NCBI GenBank assembly: GCA_031216915.1 | Contig: CM062290.1 | Location: 258,826,291 to 258,890,290, forward strand | Length of the DNA stretch: 64,000 nt | Direction of reading: 5' to 3' | Origin: Pictodentalium vernedei | Taxonomy: Eukaryota; Mollusca; Scaphopoda; Dentaliida; Dentaliidae | Part shown: positions 24,082 through 35,163 of the stretch, piece by piece | Position numbering within the stretch: position 1 is the first letter of the stretch | How the letters are laid out: every line of letters begins with the position of its first letter | Position numbers and translations under genes: made by a program | The notes under the pieces: model-generated | The model's database searches: none | What the model was told of the DNA's origin: nothing | What the model saw: only the letters and a program-made list of their open reading frames with translations

Positions 24082-24125
24082 AAATCCAGGGCTTTTGGGT
24101 TTGTTTGTTTTTTTGAAAACTTAAT

Positions 24126-24487
24126 TATTTATTTATTGGTGTTTAAGGTCACATACTTATGCACAATGGCCAATTGTGACAGTTTTACAGGTGGAGGAAG
24201 CCGGACTACCTGGAGAGAACCACCAAGCATCAATGAGCAACTGTCAGCTCCTCAACATTCTAACTCTGTTCAAGCTCCGCCCAAGCAGGGTTACAGTGGT
24301 TGAAGACATGAGCAGCATCGACATGCAGTATGCCTTAGTACATGGCATCATCGTGCCTCCATGTAGGCAACTGGGATAAAGTGCCTTGCCCAAGGACACA
24401 ACATGGGTCGTCCCGGACCTGGATCGAACGTGGGACCTCTAGCATAGAAGTCCAACAGTCTACCACTGTGCCACACCATCATACTCC
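24126..24487 (-). mobile_element. tRNA-derived SINE, near full length
   Basis: Tail TATTTATTGGTGTTTAAGG at the left; body with CTTGCCCAAGGACACAA; tRNA-like head at the right (GGGACCTCTAGCATAGAAG..CAACAGTCTACCACTG on the plus strand). It is about 360 bp and closely similar to 51892-52248. The CTTGCCCAAGGACACAA phrase resembles conserved central domains of metazoan SINEs; I cannot name the superfamily. Confidence 0.85.
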
Positions 24488-25111
24488 CTTTTGAACATTT
24501 TCCAGGACCACTGACAAAAATTATTTTGATCATCTTTGATATTTCTGTACATATCAGTCAATAATGCCTATACATGAATTCCCAAAAATATAAAGGATCT
24601 TTTTTACTTGGTACTTGATTCCACCGGAGACAAATGCCTCCTTTTACAGTACATAAGTAATGACACATTCCCTTGAATCCACACAAGATGCCATCAATGA
24701 TAAAATTGATAACACTTTTTGGACAGTAAAATGCATTCTCATATGTACAGGACCACAGGAAAGACAAACTGCAAGAAAAAATCCCTCACTTTTTCCTTAA
24801 CAGATAAAACCAAAACTTGACACTCATTCTTGGGGATCTCTACCAGAGAGAGAACTTCCCAAGAGTCAGTTTCATATACAGGTATAAAAAATGCCAAACA
24901 TGCAGACACATCAAAAATTAAAAGTACAGCACAAAATTTGATTTTAGCAGGCCAAAGAACTGCATAAATAAATATTTCAAAGACCTTCTATGACGTTTTT
25001 CAAGCATTTCTAAGTTTTAAACTTCAAGCACACTTCTGGGTACTTTTAAGGACTTGAATGAACAAATTCTGCCTTTGTGTCACAAAACAACCAAACTTAC
25101 ACAGCTCTCTA
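24488..25111. other. unassigned
   Basis: No gene or repeat recognised. Confidence 0.5.
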
Positions 25112-25300
25112 CAAATTTTTTTATTGGGATTTAAAAAGCACTTTTGACAGCCAGGGTCATCTCGTGTCAAAGGTTTTATGGGTGGAGGAAGACAGAGTAT
25201 CAAGAGAGAGAACCACCAAGCAAGAGCAAGCAAAGGTCAGACTCCCCTACATACTAACTCTGCACAAGCAGGCTTAGCATTGGTTGAAGACAAAACAGTC
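25112..25300 (-). mobile_element. old diverged SINE fragment
   Basis: GGTGGAGGAAG, AGAGAACCACCAAGCA, CTAACTCTG and GGTTGAAGACA occur in the same order as in the SINE at 24126, with many substitutions. Confidence 0.6.
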
Positions 25301-25687
25301 TAACAACATCCATATCCCCTGCCAACTTTAATGTTATGATAGGAATAATCTCATTATCGGCCTGGACATGTATAAATACCCAATAATGTCACTCACCAAA
25401 TATCATTTAATTTCTTTAATCGCAACTGAAGATATCTTCTAAAAACCTGCAATGTTGGTAAATTCAAAGTCGACAAAGGCTATAGCTCTGGTAAAATTAT
25501 TTGAATCAAAACTTCCTTTCCATATGCACATGGACAGGGGTGCTGGAATAAAAGGTCTTTTTCTTGATACATTTGCTAGGATCTGTTCACTTATCGACTG
25601 CATCCACACATGTAGATATAATGTTTATATAATAAAATGTTCTTACTTTTGCTACTCAACATGATAAACACTGTAAACATTATTAAC
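25301..25687. other. unassigned
   Basis: No gene or repeat recognised. Confidence 0.5.
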
Positions 25688-25760
25688 ATTATTTATTGGT
25701 GTTTATGGTCACTTTCTTCAAGTTTCAGCATCTATGGCTATATCATACTACAACACAAGT
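25688..25760 (-). mobile_element. SINE tail fragment
   Basis: TTATTTATTGGTGTTTATGG and GTCAC match the common SINE tail; the rest resembles 138-200. Confidence 0.45.
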
Positions 25761-25761
25761 T

Positions 25762-25925
25762 TTAACCCTTTACCCAACATGAACAGCTGACGACACTCAC
25801 AAAAAACTTCTTAATAACTGAACATTTTATTTTTTGTCTCAAAAACATAGCTTATGATCCTTCATCGGAAAAAGCTCATTGAGGTCATTCCAATGATGGC
25901 TTACAAGCCATGTTTTTGAGACAAA
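25762..25925 (+). mobile_element. MITE family 1, right end lost
   Basis: It starts TTAACCCTTTACCCAACAT. The central fold-back runs from GTCTCAAAAACATAGCTTATG to CATGTTTTTGAGAC. It stops at 25925, where a hAT-like terminus begins. Confidence 0.75.
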
Positions 25926-27167
25926 TAGTGATGGGGTAATTTTAATTAATCAGTACGCAATCAGCCATCGGCCGATAAGCACCCATCGGTTGACAATCGG
26001 TAGTCGGGGTGTGGGATCGGTTCTCGCCGATGGTTACACATAAAAAAAATTGTCGAGATTTCCTCAATTCATCATCCAGCTTCAAGACTTTTCTATTGAA
26101 ATGACTCTTTAGTAATTCATTAGAACTGGCAGAACTTGAGAGACAACCGTGTTCACTCAGGTGATGCGTGTGGGGTAGATATAAAAAAAAAAAAAAACCT
26201 GAAATGACAGCAAGAAAATTGCAAGAACTTGATGGGACATTGTGTATATTAGGCCATAAAAAAATATATGCTAGATTTTCATCCAACTTTTTATCAATTG
26301 GGGCGGGACAATTTTTATTTCCTCAGAATACAAAAATTGGTGTTATTTAATAGTTATCAAAACTTGCTATCAACCGAGTACCGGTTATTTCTCTGCCGAT
26401 TATGCTGATTCCAATGCTGATTCCGATGGTTGAAGTAGGACACTGAAGAAAATCTGTTGGTGCCTGTTATACTACAGAATTTCATTGATAAATCATCAAT
26501 TACGAATGCTTAATACCACATAAGTTCTCAGAGAATGCATTTTTAGTGCTGGGCAATATTAGCCATAATAATATTTGCATTTTGGTTGGGGTGTGGGGAA
26601 AAAGATCATTATTAACGATACAATCACACAATACTGTTCTCGTGAAGATTGTGTTTTATTCCGGTAAATAGTGTTAATATGGTTTTGTATAAGGATACAA
26701 TACACTTGGCTGTATTAACCAGGAATATACTGAGCACACATATTTTGTGTCTTAAATGAATAATAATGTTGATGTTAATGTGTGTTGTGAAGTCGTATGA
26801 CGCATGGGTTACATGTATGTCAGAATGTATTATTAAATGTACTTTTTTCAACTTGTTACCTCCCTTGATGTGTTTTTCTAATGTTTACATGAACTCTACA
26901 ATCTTCAAGAAATGGCGGTGATTGCAGTTGGTAAATTCCGTAATATTTCTGCTCTGCAAATCCTTAAATTTTCTGCTATGTGCCACACACGTTTTTAATG
27001 GGGAAACTTTATTGAAATGGCCAGATATCAAAGGGATTTTTAATAGTCAGTGTTAAATATAGAATAACTGGAAACTGCCGGTTTTTAACTGCCAGTTGTC
27101 ATAATCAGCCGATGCCCCACAACCGGACGGTTCCGATTGCCGATTCCAATTATCGGTTCATCACTAC
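25926..27167. mobile_element. hAT-like non-autonomous element
   Basis: The ends TAGTGATGGGG and TTCATCACTA share an 8-bp inverted tip, and both ends carry repeated CGGCCGAT/CGGTT-type sequence typical of hAT termini. No transposase is readable (only short frames such as 25942-26286). The target duplication is not clear, possibly because it landed at the edge of the adjacent MITE. Confidence 0.5.
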
Positions 27168-27240
27168 TATTTAACCAACAACCTCACCCAAAACAGAGGA
27201 AAGAAATGAAAATGCTCCAATGTTCATGTCAACAAAAAGT

Positions 27241-27740
27241 ACACAAAGATAAGATAAGATAAGATTTATTATGCAAATACACCAGAACAAAGGCAGATTG
27301 CTTTGTATATAGAAAATCACCATAAATAGAAACATAAAACAACACTAATTCCAAATGACAAACATAAATATCAAGGCTTTTTGTGGTTGTAATATAATAT
27401 TGTTAATGTCACCTCTTGGTGTCAGATTGACAAAACTTCTTCTCGTTGTTTTAAGAATTGCTGGATCATACCACAGATGATACCGCATAGCTGTGGCATA
27501 TTGTTTCTCATCAGGAATATGAATCTCTCGGATGTGTCCATCTCAACAAACTCTTGGTATTTGTAAAATGCACATTCTTTAAGAGATGCATATTCACTGT
27601 ACTCCATAACGAAGTGCCATTCTGTTTCTACTGCACCTGAGCCACATACTGCGCATAAGCGTTCACTTATGGGGATGGGTGGTTGCATATGCCTCCCCTT
27701 TTCTATCATAAATTTGTGGAAATGAATATTCAAAACTAAT
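27241..27740 (-). pseudogene. LINE (non-LTR) ORF2 C-terminal fragment with 3' tail
   Basis: The frame 27422-27733 encodes 103 residues with ERLCAVCGSGAVETEWHFVM, like the Cys/His segment after the RT domain of many non-LTR elements (Cx2C..E..HF), followed by a basic-hydrophobic end. The 3' side ends in a GATAA repeat (27247-27268), a plausible LINE tail. The 5' part, including RT, is absent, so this is a 5'-truncated insertion. Clade not assigned. Confidence 0.65.
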
Positions 27741-28039
27741 TTACTGAGAGATCATGTCTTTACATTATGTTTCAAAGAAAGTAACCATGTGGTTCTTAAT
27801 TTGTTTTGAAAGTTAGAAAAACAATAAAACCCAATTTTATTCCACAAAAGTTATTCAGTGTTTTATTGATTATAAATATGTAAGTCTCAACCGTTTATTT
27901 GTAAAAAAATAAGAAAATAAATTATTGAATTATTGGAACACTAATAACCGCAACAGAACCGCACTCATCTGCCAACTTTGTTCTATGTTATTCCTCCTGG
28001 TAAACTTTTTGAGCTTCATTTCAGAGGCATAAAGATACG

Positions 28040-28073
<34 letters not shown>

Positions 28074-28985
28074 CGGCATGGCGGGGATGCAAATCTAGCA
28101 TATTTTTTATTATGGTCTTACCTTTGATGCATTTCAGCAATGACTTCCATAAAAGATAAAAATGTAGTGTTCGGGTTTATATTTGTTACATTTTTTTTAT
28201 TCTGCCCTGATTCCGGTTTAAATTACATATTTCGTATGCAAGATGGCAGCACCCATTAGTAAAATAAATGTGCTCCTAATCAATAATTAAATTGTTAAAG
28301 CTCTCAACATTGATAACAAACACCACTACCAGTTTTCGAACTAATTCAAGACATCGTTAAGAAAGTCTCACATACCAAATATTGACCGAATCTATTGATA
28401 TTTGTTCCAGTTATAGGGCTAACAAGCTGTAAACAGGCATAAGTTCAGTAATTAAGGCCCATAACTCCACTTAGTATGGCCAAATCACACTGATTTTCAA
28501 ACTCGTTTTAGGCATTTTAAAAAATGTCTCACATACCAAATAATGACCAAATCACTGAAATTTGTTGAAGTTATCGCGCATGCACACCGACTTCATCAAA
28601 CAATAGGTTGAGTTTTTGAAAAAAAACTTAACCAAAAATCAAATATGGCTGTTGTGGCAATATTGAAAATGCTAGAATATTGTTTATCAGACCAAACCTT
28701 CCTGCAGTCAACAGTAATGCACCAGAAACAAAACTAACAGGGACCGCATGGCCATAGATGCCCCTGAACTATGACCAGTTTGGAAAAATAAGAAGGTTAA
28801 AAAATCTGTAGGGGCAGATCGGGCAGTAGAAGGTGAAAATACAGACATTTAAAGCAATTCGCATCAGCAATTACTGCCAAAAAACTTGTGTCAGTATTGT
28901 CCATCCACAGGTATATTCTACATACATGAGTACGGTGGCACTTTAATCATTTACCTAATGTTACAACCATATATGCCCAGCACAA
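27741..28985. other. unassigned
   Basis: No gene recognised; an A run lies at 28045-28072. Two weakly similar blocks (CTCACATACCAAATA near 28368 and 28529) suggest a decayed two-unit array. Confidence 0.5.
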
Positions 28986-29062
28986 CTGTCAAAAACTTTC
29001 TTCTGTTTTTTCAATATAAAACACAGCTTATGACCCTACATTGGAACAAGTTTACTGAGTTT
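28986..29062 (+). mobile_element. MITE family 1 fragment
   Basis: AAAACACAGCTTATGACCC, TACATTGGAACAAG and a following ACTGAG match the left arm of the central palindrome in 33787-34028. Confidence 0.5.
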
Positions 29063-30350
29063 AGTTTAAACAGTATTTATTCACTAAATGACATGTGTAC
29101 ACATTTCACAATAACAGAAGAGTAACAAAAGTTCTGAACAACACTAAATACAATAGTATACACAAAACAATGAAAGTAGAGTACTGTGTAAAGGAGGGAT
29201 TCGACAGAAAGCTTAAAGCTTATGTAAGTCGTCTCCCTGATAACTTATGAACTTACTCCTGTAGGTGGTATGAATCAGATGAAGAGCTCACATGCCGACA
29301 CACAGAGGCAGAGGCGCTCCCTCCATTGCATATCAAATTACTCTTGGTTGCTACGATTGAAGATCACTGGCAGATAAGTTAAGCAACACATCAGAAGAAA
29401 TACGGAGTACAGGAAGGCAGCCTCGACCGCCGGGCAACGACATGTGAAACTGTTTAAACTTCAACTTAAAATTAAAGGGAAAGAAAGAAGAGAAAGGAAG
29501 AACAGAAATGCTGATAAATAGAAAAAGAAAAAGGAAAAAGAAGAAAAAAACAAAAAAAACAAAAACTAAATAATAGGAAAATAATAAGATGAAATCAGCT
29601 TGAATACATGATACAGAGATATTATGCTGATGTAAAAAGCATGCAACGAAGTCACACTCCGGTCTCCAAGGGCAGTTCAGGATGTGGCGATGACGAGCCT
29701 CAAACTGTCCCCAGAAACCGGAGCGAGGCTCCGACACACACCTTGCACACCCGCACAGTTGGTAATAATTTATTTATCTTACAATACTTTGGGCAATAGT
29801 TGAGAATGTATTATGCAGACGAATGTAATAACAAACTATTTATTTGTGTGGGACCAAAAGAATTGAACTCTCGGAAAGGGATCGTGCTTACATCGTACCC
29901 CTGATACAAGTAACTGTACCAGGGAGTCGGATACTGACTGAATATATGTTAAATAGAATTAAATAGAATTAAATAGAATTAACTCTCAAGAAAATCGTAA
30001 GTAGGCAGCTTGTTTCATTTAGTTCATTTAGTGGCAAGTTATACGTAAGTAAACCTAGACGTGTTGAACGTTGGAACGTCTGAAGGGCTATTCCACCACC
30101 AGCATTGGTCACTTGGTCCTATTATACTAGCTAAGCAGAACCTGTTTGGTGCACTGAGTTTGCTCCAATGAGCAGTCATAAGATGTATTTTAGAGCCTAA
30201 AATTAAAATTTTTATTCATTCAATAATTTATTTTGCAAATGTCATCTTCAAGTTGTGTTTGAGAGTTAATGAGCTCGACTTCTAATACAGGGTTTGTACA
30301 CACTTCAGAGGAAGCAAATCCATGACTATCCAGAAATTTTCTAAGAAAAT
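29063..30350. other. unassigned
   Basis: No gene recognised. A purine-rich stretch lies at about 29470-29590, a triplicated AATTAAATAG at 29952-29980, and a GC-richer segment at 29640-29760 with no readable domain. Confidence 0.5.
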
Positions 30351-30589
30351 TTAATCATTTGAACATGGGTGGTATATTCCATCTCAGTTTAATGGCAGCA
30401 ATAGGAAGTGACCCTATTCATTATTTGGGGGTAGACCCATTAACATTTTCAACATGCTGCCCGAAGGAGGATGTTGAAAATATTGATTGGTCTACCCCTC
30501 ACATTCACCAGTAGCTATCCTACTTGATGAAATTATGACAGATCATGTTCTTGGATCTTAAAAGCAGTCTCTCAGGTTCAAAGGGTTAA
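30351..30589 (+). mobile_element. MITE family 2 (TTAA type)
   Basis: It starts TTAATCATTTGAACATGG and ends GGTTCAAAGGGTTAA. The inner part, TATTTGGGGGTAGACC and TGTTGAAAATATTGATTGG, matches 20055-20295. Confidence 0.75.
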
Positions 30590-30663
30590 AGTACTTTCCA
30601 GGTTGTTTGTCTAAATTTATTTATACAACTCTGGCGTTTGTATACGTACCAGTTAACAATTCC

Positions 30664-30822
30664 TTAACTGTTTGAGTGCTAAGTCACTATCAGAGCTCAA
30701 CAGAAAAGTACTGAAAGCCACTATCTGAGCTTTACACTGTTTGTACTAACTTGTTAGCTCAGCAGGAGTGAAACATATTAATCTAAAATAGTTCTAACTG
30801 GCACTCTGATAAACTGTGAAAA
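30664..30822 (+). mobile_element. MITE family 3, right half lost
   Basis: It starts TTAACTGTTTGAGTGCTAAG and runs parallel to 52941-53100 (GGCTTTACACTGTTTG type, CTCAGCAG). The central hairpin is reduced to CTAACTGGCACTCTGATAA, and the SINE tail follows at once. Confidence 0.65.
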
Positions 30823-30825
30823 TTG

Positions 30826-31060
30826 ATTTATTTATTGGTGTTTAAGGTCACATATCTCTGCACAATGGCTAATCGTGACCACAATATGGAGATACAGTAA
30901 AGTGTAGTCAATTGTTTATAACCATGTTGCCAATTTTCAAGGAGTTCCATTCCAAGCATTGGTGATTGGGCCTTATCTTACCATAAAAGAGAGCCTGTTT
31001 ACCACAGTAAACAAGCACTGCTTCACTTTCCACCATTCCCATGGGAATAAAAGTAATTGA
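30826..31060 (-). mobile_element. SINE-2 family copy
   Basis: TTATTTATTGGTGTTTAAGG, GCACAATGGCTAATCGTGAC, then AACCATGTTGCC and GTTTACCACAGTAAAC. It has the same tail as the tRNA-headed SINE but a different body. Confidence 0.65.
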
Positions 31061-31345
31061 GCACCCTACTAGTTAAGACATATTCGGAATGATACTGCAT
31101 GTCACATGCTTTGCTCATTTCATTGATAAAAATAATGAGTCAACCACACTAACCTTGTTGCATGCAGTAGGTGTTAGTATATAAAAACCCTGTGTAAATA
31201 TTCTTGACCGTCTTTTGTTGCAAAGCATAGCTAAGTTCAGTACTGAGTTTAATCATTCTGATACCATGCCAAAACATTCAACAATTTTCAACAAAAAGAA
31301 ACAGGAGATGTTTTGGGTAAGTGAACAAATGAAAACAATCAACTT

Positions 31346-31537
31346 TTAACCCTAGCGGCCATTTTTCCGGCCAGCATGATACGTCATAATGTCATTAAAT
31401 AGGATGGCTGTTCAGTAAATGTGTGGGGTAGACCAATCAATATTTTCAACGTGCAGCCCCCAAATAATGAATATGGACTCTTCTAATTGCTGCCATTGAC
31501 CTGGCATGGAAGATACCACTAGAGTTCAAAGGATTAA
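31346..31537 (-). mobile_element. MITE family 2, reverse copy
   Basis: TTAACCCTAGCGGCC at the left and GAGTTCAAAGGATTAA at the right. It carries GTGGGGTAGACCAATCAAT, complementary in order to the forward copies, and is shorter than they are. Confidence 0.7.
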
Positions 31538-32841
31538 ATTTACTAATCAGGACAAATCTGACACAGATGAACCAATTGTGGAGGAAAATTACTGTTTAGA
31601 GGACATTGTCAGCATGTTGACCTCTGACAGCAAGGAAAGGAGTTTTTCTCATCTTACAAGTGCAGCTTCCTCAGAATCTGAAAGGGAGATTCACATACTG
31701 CAGTTACAGATAATGGATTGAAAATCAATCACTGAAAGGGAGTAAAGTCTATTTCAAAGAAACAGCTTGGTAGCTCGACTTAGGGTTTACAAATTCTCAA
31801 ACTGAACGTAAATTTGTGGATAATACTTGTGATAAAGCCACTTCACATTTCCAAACTCCTAGTTGTAATGAAGCAATAATAATGAGTTAAGAAAACTTAT
31901 TCTTGACACAACCATTTCACATTCCCACATTTAAGTTCACAATCTCATCCCTGAAAATGCTACTAGACTATTAAAACTGGAAGCCCTGTCACAAACTATG
32001 TGCTTATTTTGATAGAAATTCCAAGCTTTTTCTAGCTTCTATGACTGCTGTTTATTGGTTGTAGAGAGATAAGACATACATCTTCTAATATTTCTACATT
32101 CAGGAAAACACCTGATAGATTCCATTTGAATTTTAATGCAAATTATGAAATATCCATGGTTAGAGGGGCTACAGCAGAACTGATTTTAGACATACTTTCA
32201 TGGGTTTATGCTGCAGCAATAACCCAGTTTCTAATAATTTATTTAGCAATGCTGTGGCGAAAAAGATTCAGAAAATCACTGAAATGAACAAGACAACAAA
32301 CAATGTCCCGATACCAACCGCAATACCTTGCAGTGATTGGTCAATGCCTCGTTGATTTTATTTTATGTCGCCGGCCACGCACATATGTCTACTGTCAGCA
32401 ATTCTTATGTCCAATGTCAAGGAAAGCGTCTCGTTGCCATGAGCAACGTTCATCGCCATGTCTTTTTTCACTTGAAATCAACTGAGACAAATACATTTAA
32501 CTGAAGTAAAATACACACAAAAGTACCGTTATTACGTACAAAAAGATTAGTTATGTAAACATGGGTAATTATTTATGAGACCGATTAGATTATAAGGTCT
32601 CTTTTCATTAATTTACTGTAACATAAACTGAAACGAATCGAGAGCATCTCGCCCCGTTGATTGTGTACGTAAACATTGAATAAAGGGAAATCACTCCAGT
32701 CTGTTATGATAAAAGTTAACACCTTACCGAAACAACGTCTACTTTCTAATATTCGCTGTACAACAACAAATTTTAAAATGATTCGAATGAAGCGATTTTT
32801 TTTCCAATTCAATTTTACTTGTGTAAGAAAGGGACATATAC
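31538..32841. other. unassigned
   Basis: A small acidic open frame (31506-31721, 71 codons, Ser/Glu-rich) starts inside the MITE and has no recognisable domain. No gene is called. Confidence 0.5.
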
Positions 32842-32981
32842 GTTATTCTGTTTGTTGACAGGGGACATGGTCTCACGTTCCCTGCATGAAACATATATTC
32901 AACCTCGGCTGATGCCTAGGTTGAATATAAATTTCATGCAGGGAACGTGAGACCATGTCCCCTGTCAACAAACAGAATAAC
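32842..32981. repeat. long near-perfect hairpin, about 64-bp arms
   Basis: The left arm GTTATTCTGTTTGTTGACAG..AACCT (32842-32905) is the reverse complement of the right arm AGGTTGAA..CAGAATAAC (about 32918-32981), with a loop of about 12 bp and very few mismatches. It is not similar to the MITE families here. Confidence 0.85.
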
Positions 32982-32985
32982 TTAT

Positions 32986-33770
32986 GTTTTTCGGGTACCC
33001 TTTGCAAAGACACAGTACCACATTGCATATTTAAAGTCTAAGAATTCTTTTCTTGGCAGAGGTCATGGACTGCTGGGGCAATACAGGGGACACCCATGTC
33101 AGAGAAGGGGTCAAGGGAGCCGACCAGGCCAGAGAGACAATAAGAGATACGTAACTCTGATGTATCAGTTAAGAAGGCTGCAAGAACTGAACATTTTAAA
33201 TATAACTTGGAATCACCAACTTAGAATTAATATAGTCCGAATGCAATAAACAAATATAAAATAGAATTCACTACCGCTGCAATTCAACACTTGGTCCCCG
33301 CTGGCATAAATTTTTATCACAACAAAAGGATAATTAATTTTGCACGAAATTGAGTCCATGCTTCAGAAAGGTGCTATTTGTAGGTCCTCAAATGAGACCA
33401 GAGAGTTCATATCAGTTTTCTTTTTGCAACAGAAAAATATTCTGGTGGTTTTTCAGCAATAATTAATTTGAAAGGATCTCAATAAACACATTTCATATTT
33501 TCATTTTAAACAACAAATATTGCCTGTACTCTTGGAGACCACTGAGGCCTGAGTATTTTTTACTGCTGTTGATTTGACAGAAGCATATTTTTATCATCCC
33601 AATTCATTCAGATCAAATAAAATGCTTGAAACTGAAATGGGATAATGACCTGTACAATTTTGCTCCATAATATTTGCCTTGTCCCCTGAATCTTGAATTT
33701 TCATCAAAATTATGAAAGCTGTTTTTGCTTCTATAGGTCAGAATGGTATCAACATATTTTAATGCACTGA
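32986..33770 (+). pseudogene. heavily decayed RT fossil, DIRS-like
   Basis: The frame 32947-33249 gives a Gly/Arg-rich block (GRGHGLLGQYRGHPCQRRGQ) like gag C-termini. Downstream, in shifting plus-strand frames, come LHEIESMLQKGAI, VDLTEAYFYHP, IIPIHSDQIKCLKLKWD and IFIKIMKAVFASI, which match the order of RT blocks (linker, motif A, motif B region) of DIRS-type RTs. Many stops and frameshifts; orientation is opposite to A-D. The RT assignment is firmer than the clade. Confidence 0.55.
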
Positions 33771-33786
33771 TGATTCCTTTTTGTCC

Positions 33787-34028
33787 TTAACCCTTTACCT
33801 AACATGAAAAGCAGACGACACTTGCAAAAACGTTTTGTGAATAGCAAATTTTTTTCATTTTTGTCTCAAAAACATAGGTTATGACCCCTCGTTGGAATGA
33901 GCTCGTTCCAACGAGAGGGTCATAACCCATGTTTTTGAGACAAAAAATGAAAAAATAATGAAAATTAATTGGCGATTTTTTAGAATAGCGCTGGCCGGTT
34001 TTGGCCATTATGTTGGGTAAAGGGTTAA
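33787..34028 (+). mobile_element. MITE family 1, complete
   Basis: TTAACCCTTTACCTAACAT at the left and ATGTTGGGTAAAGGGTTAA at the right are a perfect or near-perfect inverted pair with TTAA at both ends. The central palindrome is GACCCCTCGTTGGAATGAGC / GCTCGTTCCAACGAGAGGGTC. The TTAA target and CCCTTT tip resemble piggyBac-type MITEs. No transposase. Confidence 0.9.
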
Positions 34029-34170
34029 GAATGCAGCAACACGTTTCCAAAATACTAAAGTGATGATGGGAGTATTGCACTCTTTGAGGGGTTCAATTCA
34101 ATATGGCAAAGTCTCGTCTCAATCCCAGCAGAAAAATTAAGTATTTATGTTTTGTCGATAATTCAGTAGA

Positions 34171-34402
34171 ATGTTAAAAAATTTATAGTAATTTATATAT
34201 TTTTTATACTTACCAATGACCCAGACTTAGCTGGTGCTAACTCCACAAAAACCAGGGCCAAACACAAATTTTGCCCCCCAATCCCCAAAATTTGCATCCA
34301 AAACAAAAAGAAATCATGTCCTAAAGGACCTCCATAGTACGACTCTACTGCGCATGCGCAGTGACGCAGTCGTCCCGAAATTGGCGCCAAATATCATTCT
34401 TA
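34171..34402. repeat. left (3') ITR of DIRS C
   Basis: From ACCAATGACCCAGACTTAGC through the GCGCATGCGCAGTGACGC block to CCCGAAATTGGCGCCAAAT it is the reverse complement of 41109-41286 with only a few changes. Bases 34171-34210 are the AT-rich outermost end, not present at the right terminus. Confidence 0.92.
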
Positions 34403-34474
34403 CTGGCAGTGCCTGGTCAGCGCTATGTACTCAGCGGGGAGGCAAGAGTTCCCAACTCAGGGAGGGCCATCCCC

Positions 34475-34566
34475 GTCTGGGTCATTGGTAAGTATAAAAA
34501 ATATATAAATTACTATAAATTTTTTAACATTTTTATACTGTACCAATGACCCAGACTTAGCTGAAT
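34475..34566. repeat. internal complementary region (ICR) of DIRS C
   Basis: 34475-34530 is the exact reverse complement of 34171-34226 (56 of 56 by eye). 34531-34566 (TTTTATACTG, ACCAATGACCCAGACTTAGC) should complement the right outer end, and does so over the part that survives at 41270-41286. The join near 34530 therefore marks where the two ends meet in the circular form. Confidence 0.9.
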
Positions 34567-35163
34567 AGTAAACAGGCTGGAGGGCCTAGGACATAGAGGA
34601 AAATCCAATAAGCTCAATTATAAAATAAAGAGGTAACCCCTTAAGGAGAAAAGGAGTATTAGGCTTTACATGTATCTTTCTTATTTAATATTTAAATTAG
34701 AAAGATACACTACCCTTAATAATTGAGCACAATAACATTCATGTTCTCTATTAACATCCAGTATAACCCTTATACTAATTATTTTTAAAGCAAGCCAATA
34801 AATAAAGTAGTCCAGAGAATTGAGACTCTTTATAATCATTTAAAAGTGTCCGAGTATTGTATATTAAAGCCCGTTTGACACTTGACATATACAAATGCTT
34901 CACACCGAGCTACACTTTAAAAATAAGACATGAATGAAATTAAACATTAATATTACACTTTAAAACCATCCCGGAAGCGACTCAGAAATACTGTCTTGGA
35001 GGAGGCATTCCCTTGCTTTTCACTATAAAGCAGGTGACCTAAGGGAACACCCGCCCCCCCCCCCCCTTCCCCTTGCCCTGGGTCAAATAGCCCAGAGCGA
35101 AGAGGGCAGTCGGACGGAGTCACTGCCGGAACAGAAAGCCTGCATAACTATAGTTGCAACTGT
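34567..35163. other. 3' untranslated part of DIRS C
   Basis: No ORF. It shares blocks with the same region of B. A C run lies near 35055-35067. Confidence 0.6.

Noticed and set aside
31506..31721. 71-codon acidic frame as a host exon or piggyBac N-terminus
   Set aside because: It starts inside a MITE, no splice context or domain could be defended, and downstream frames are broken.
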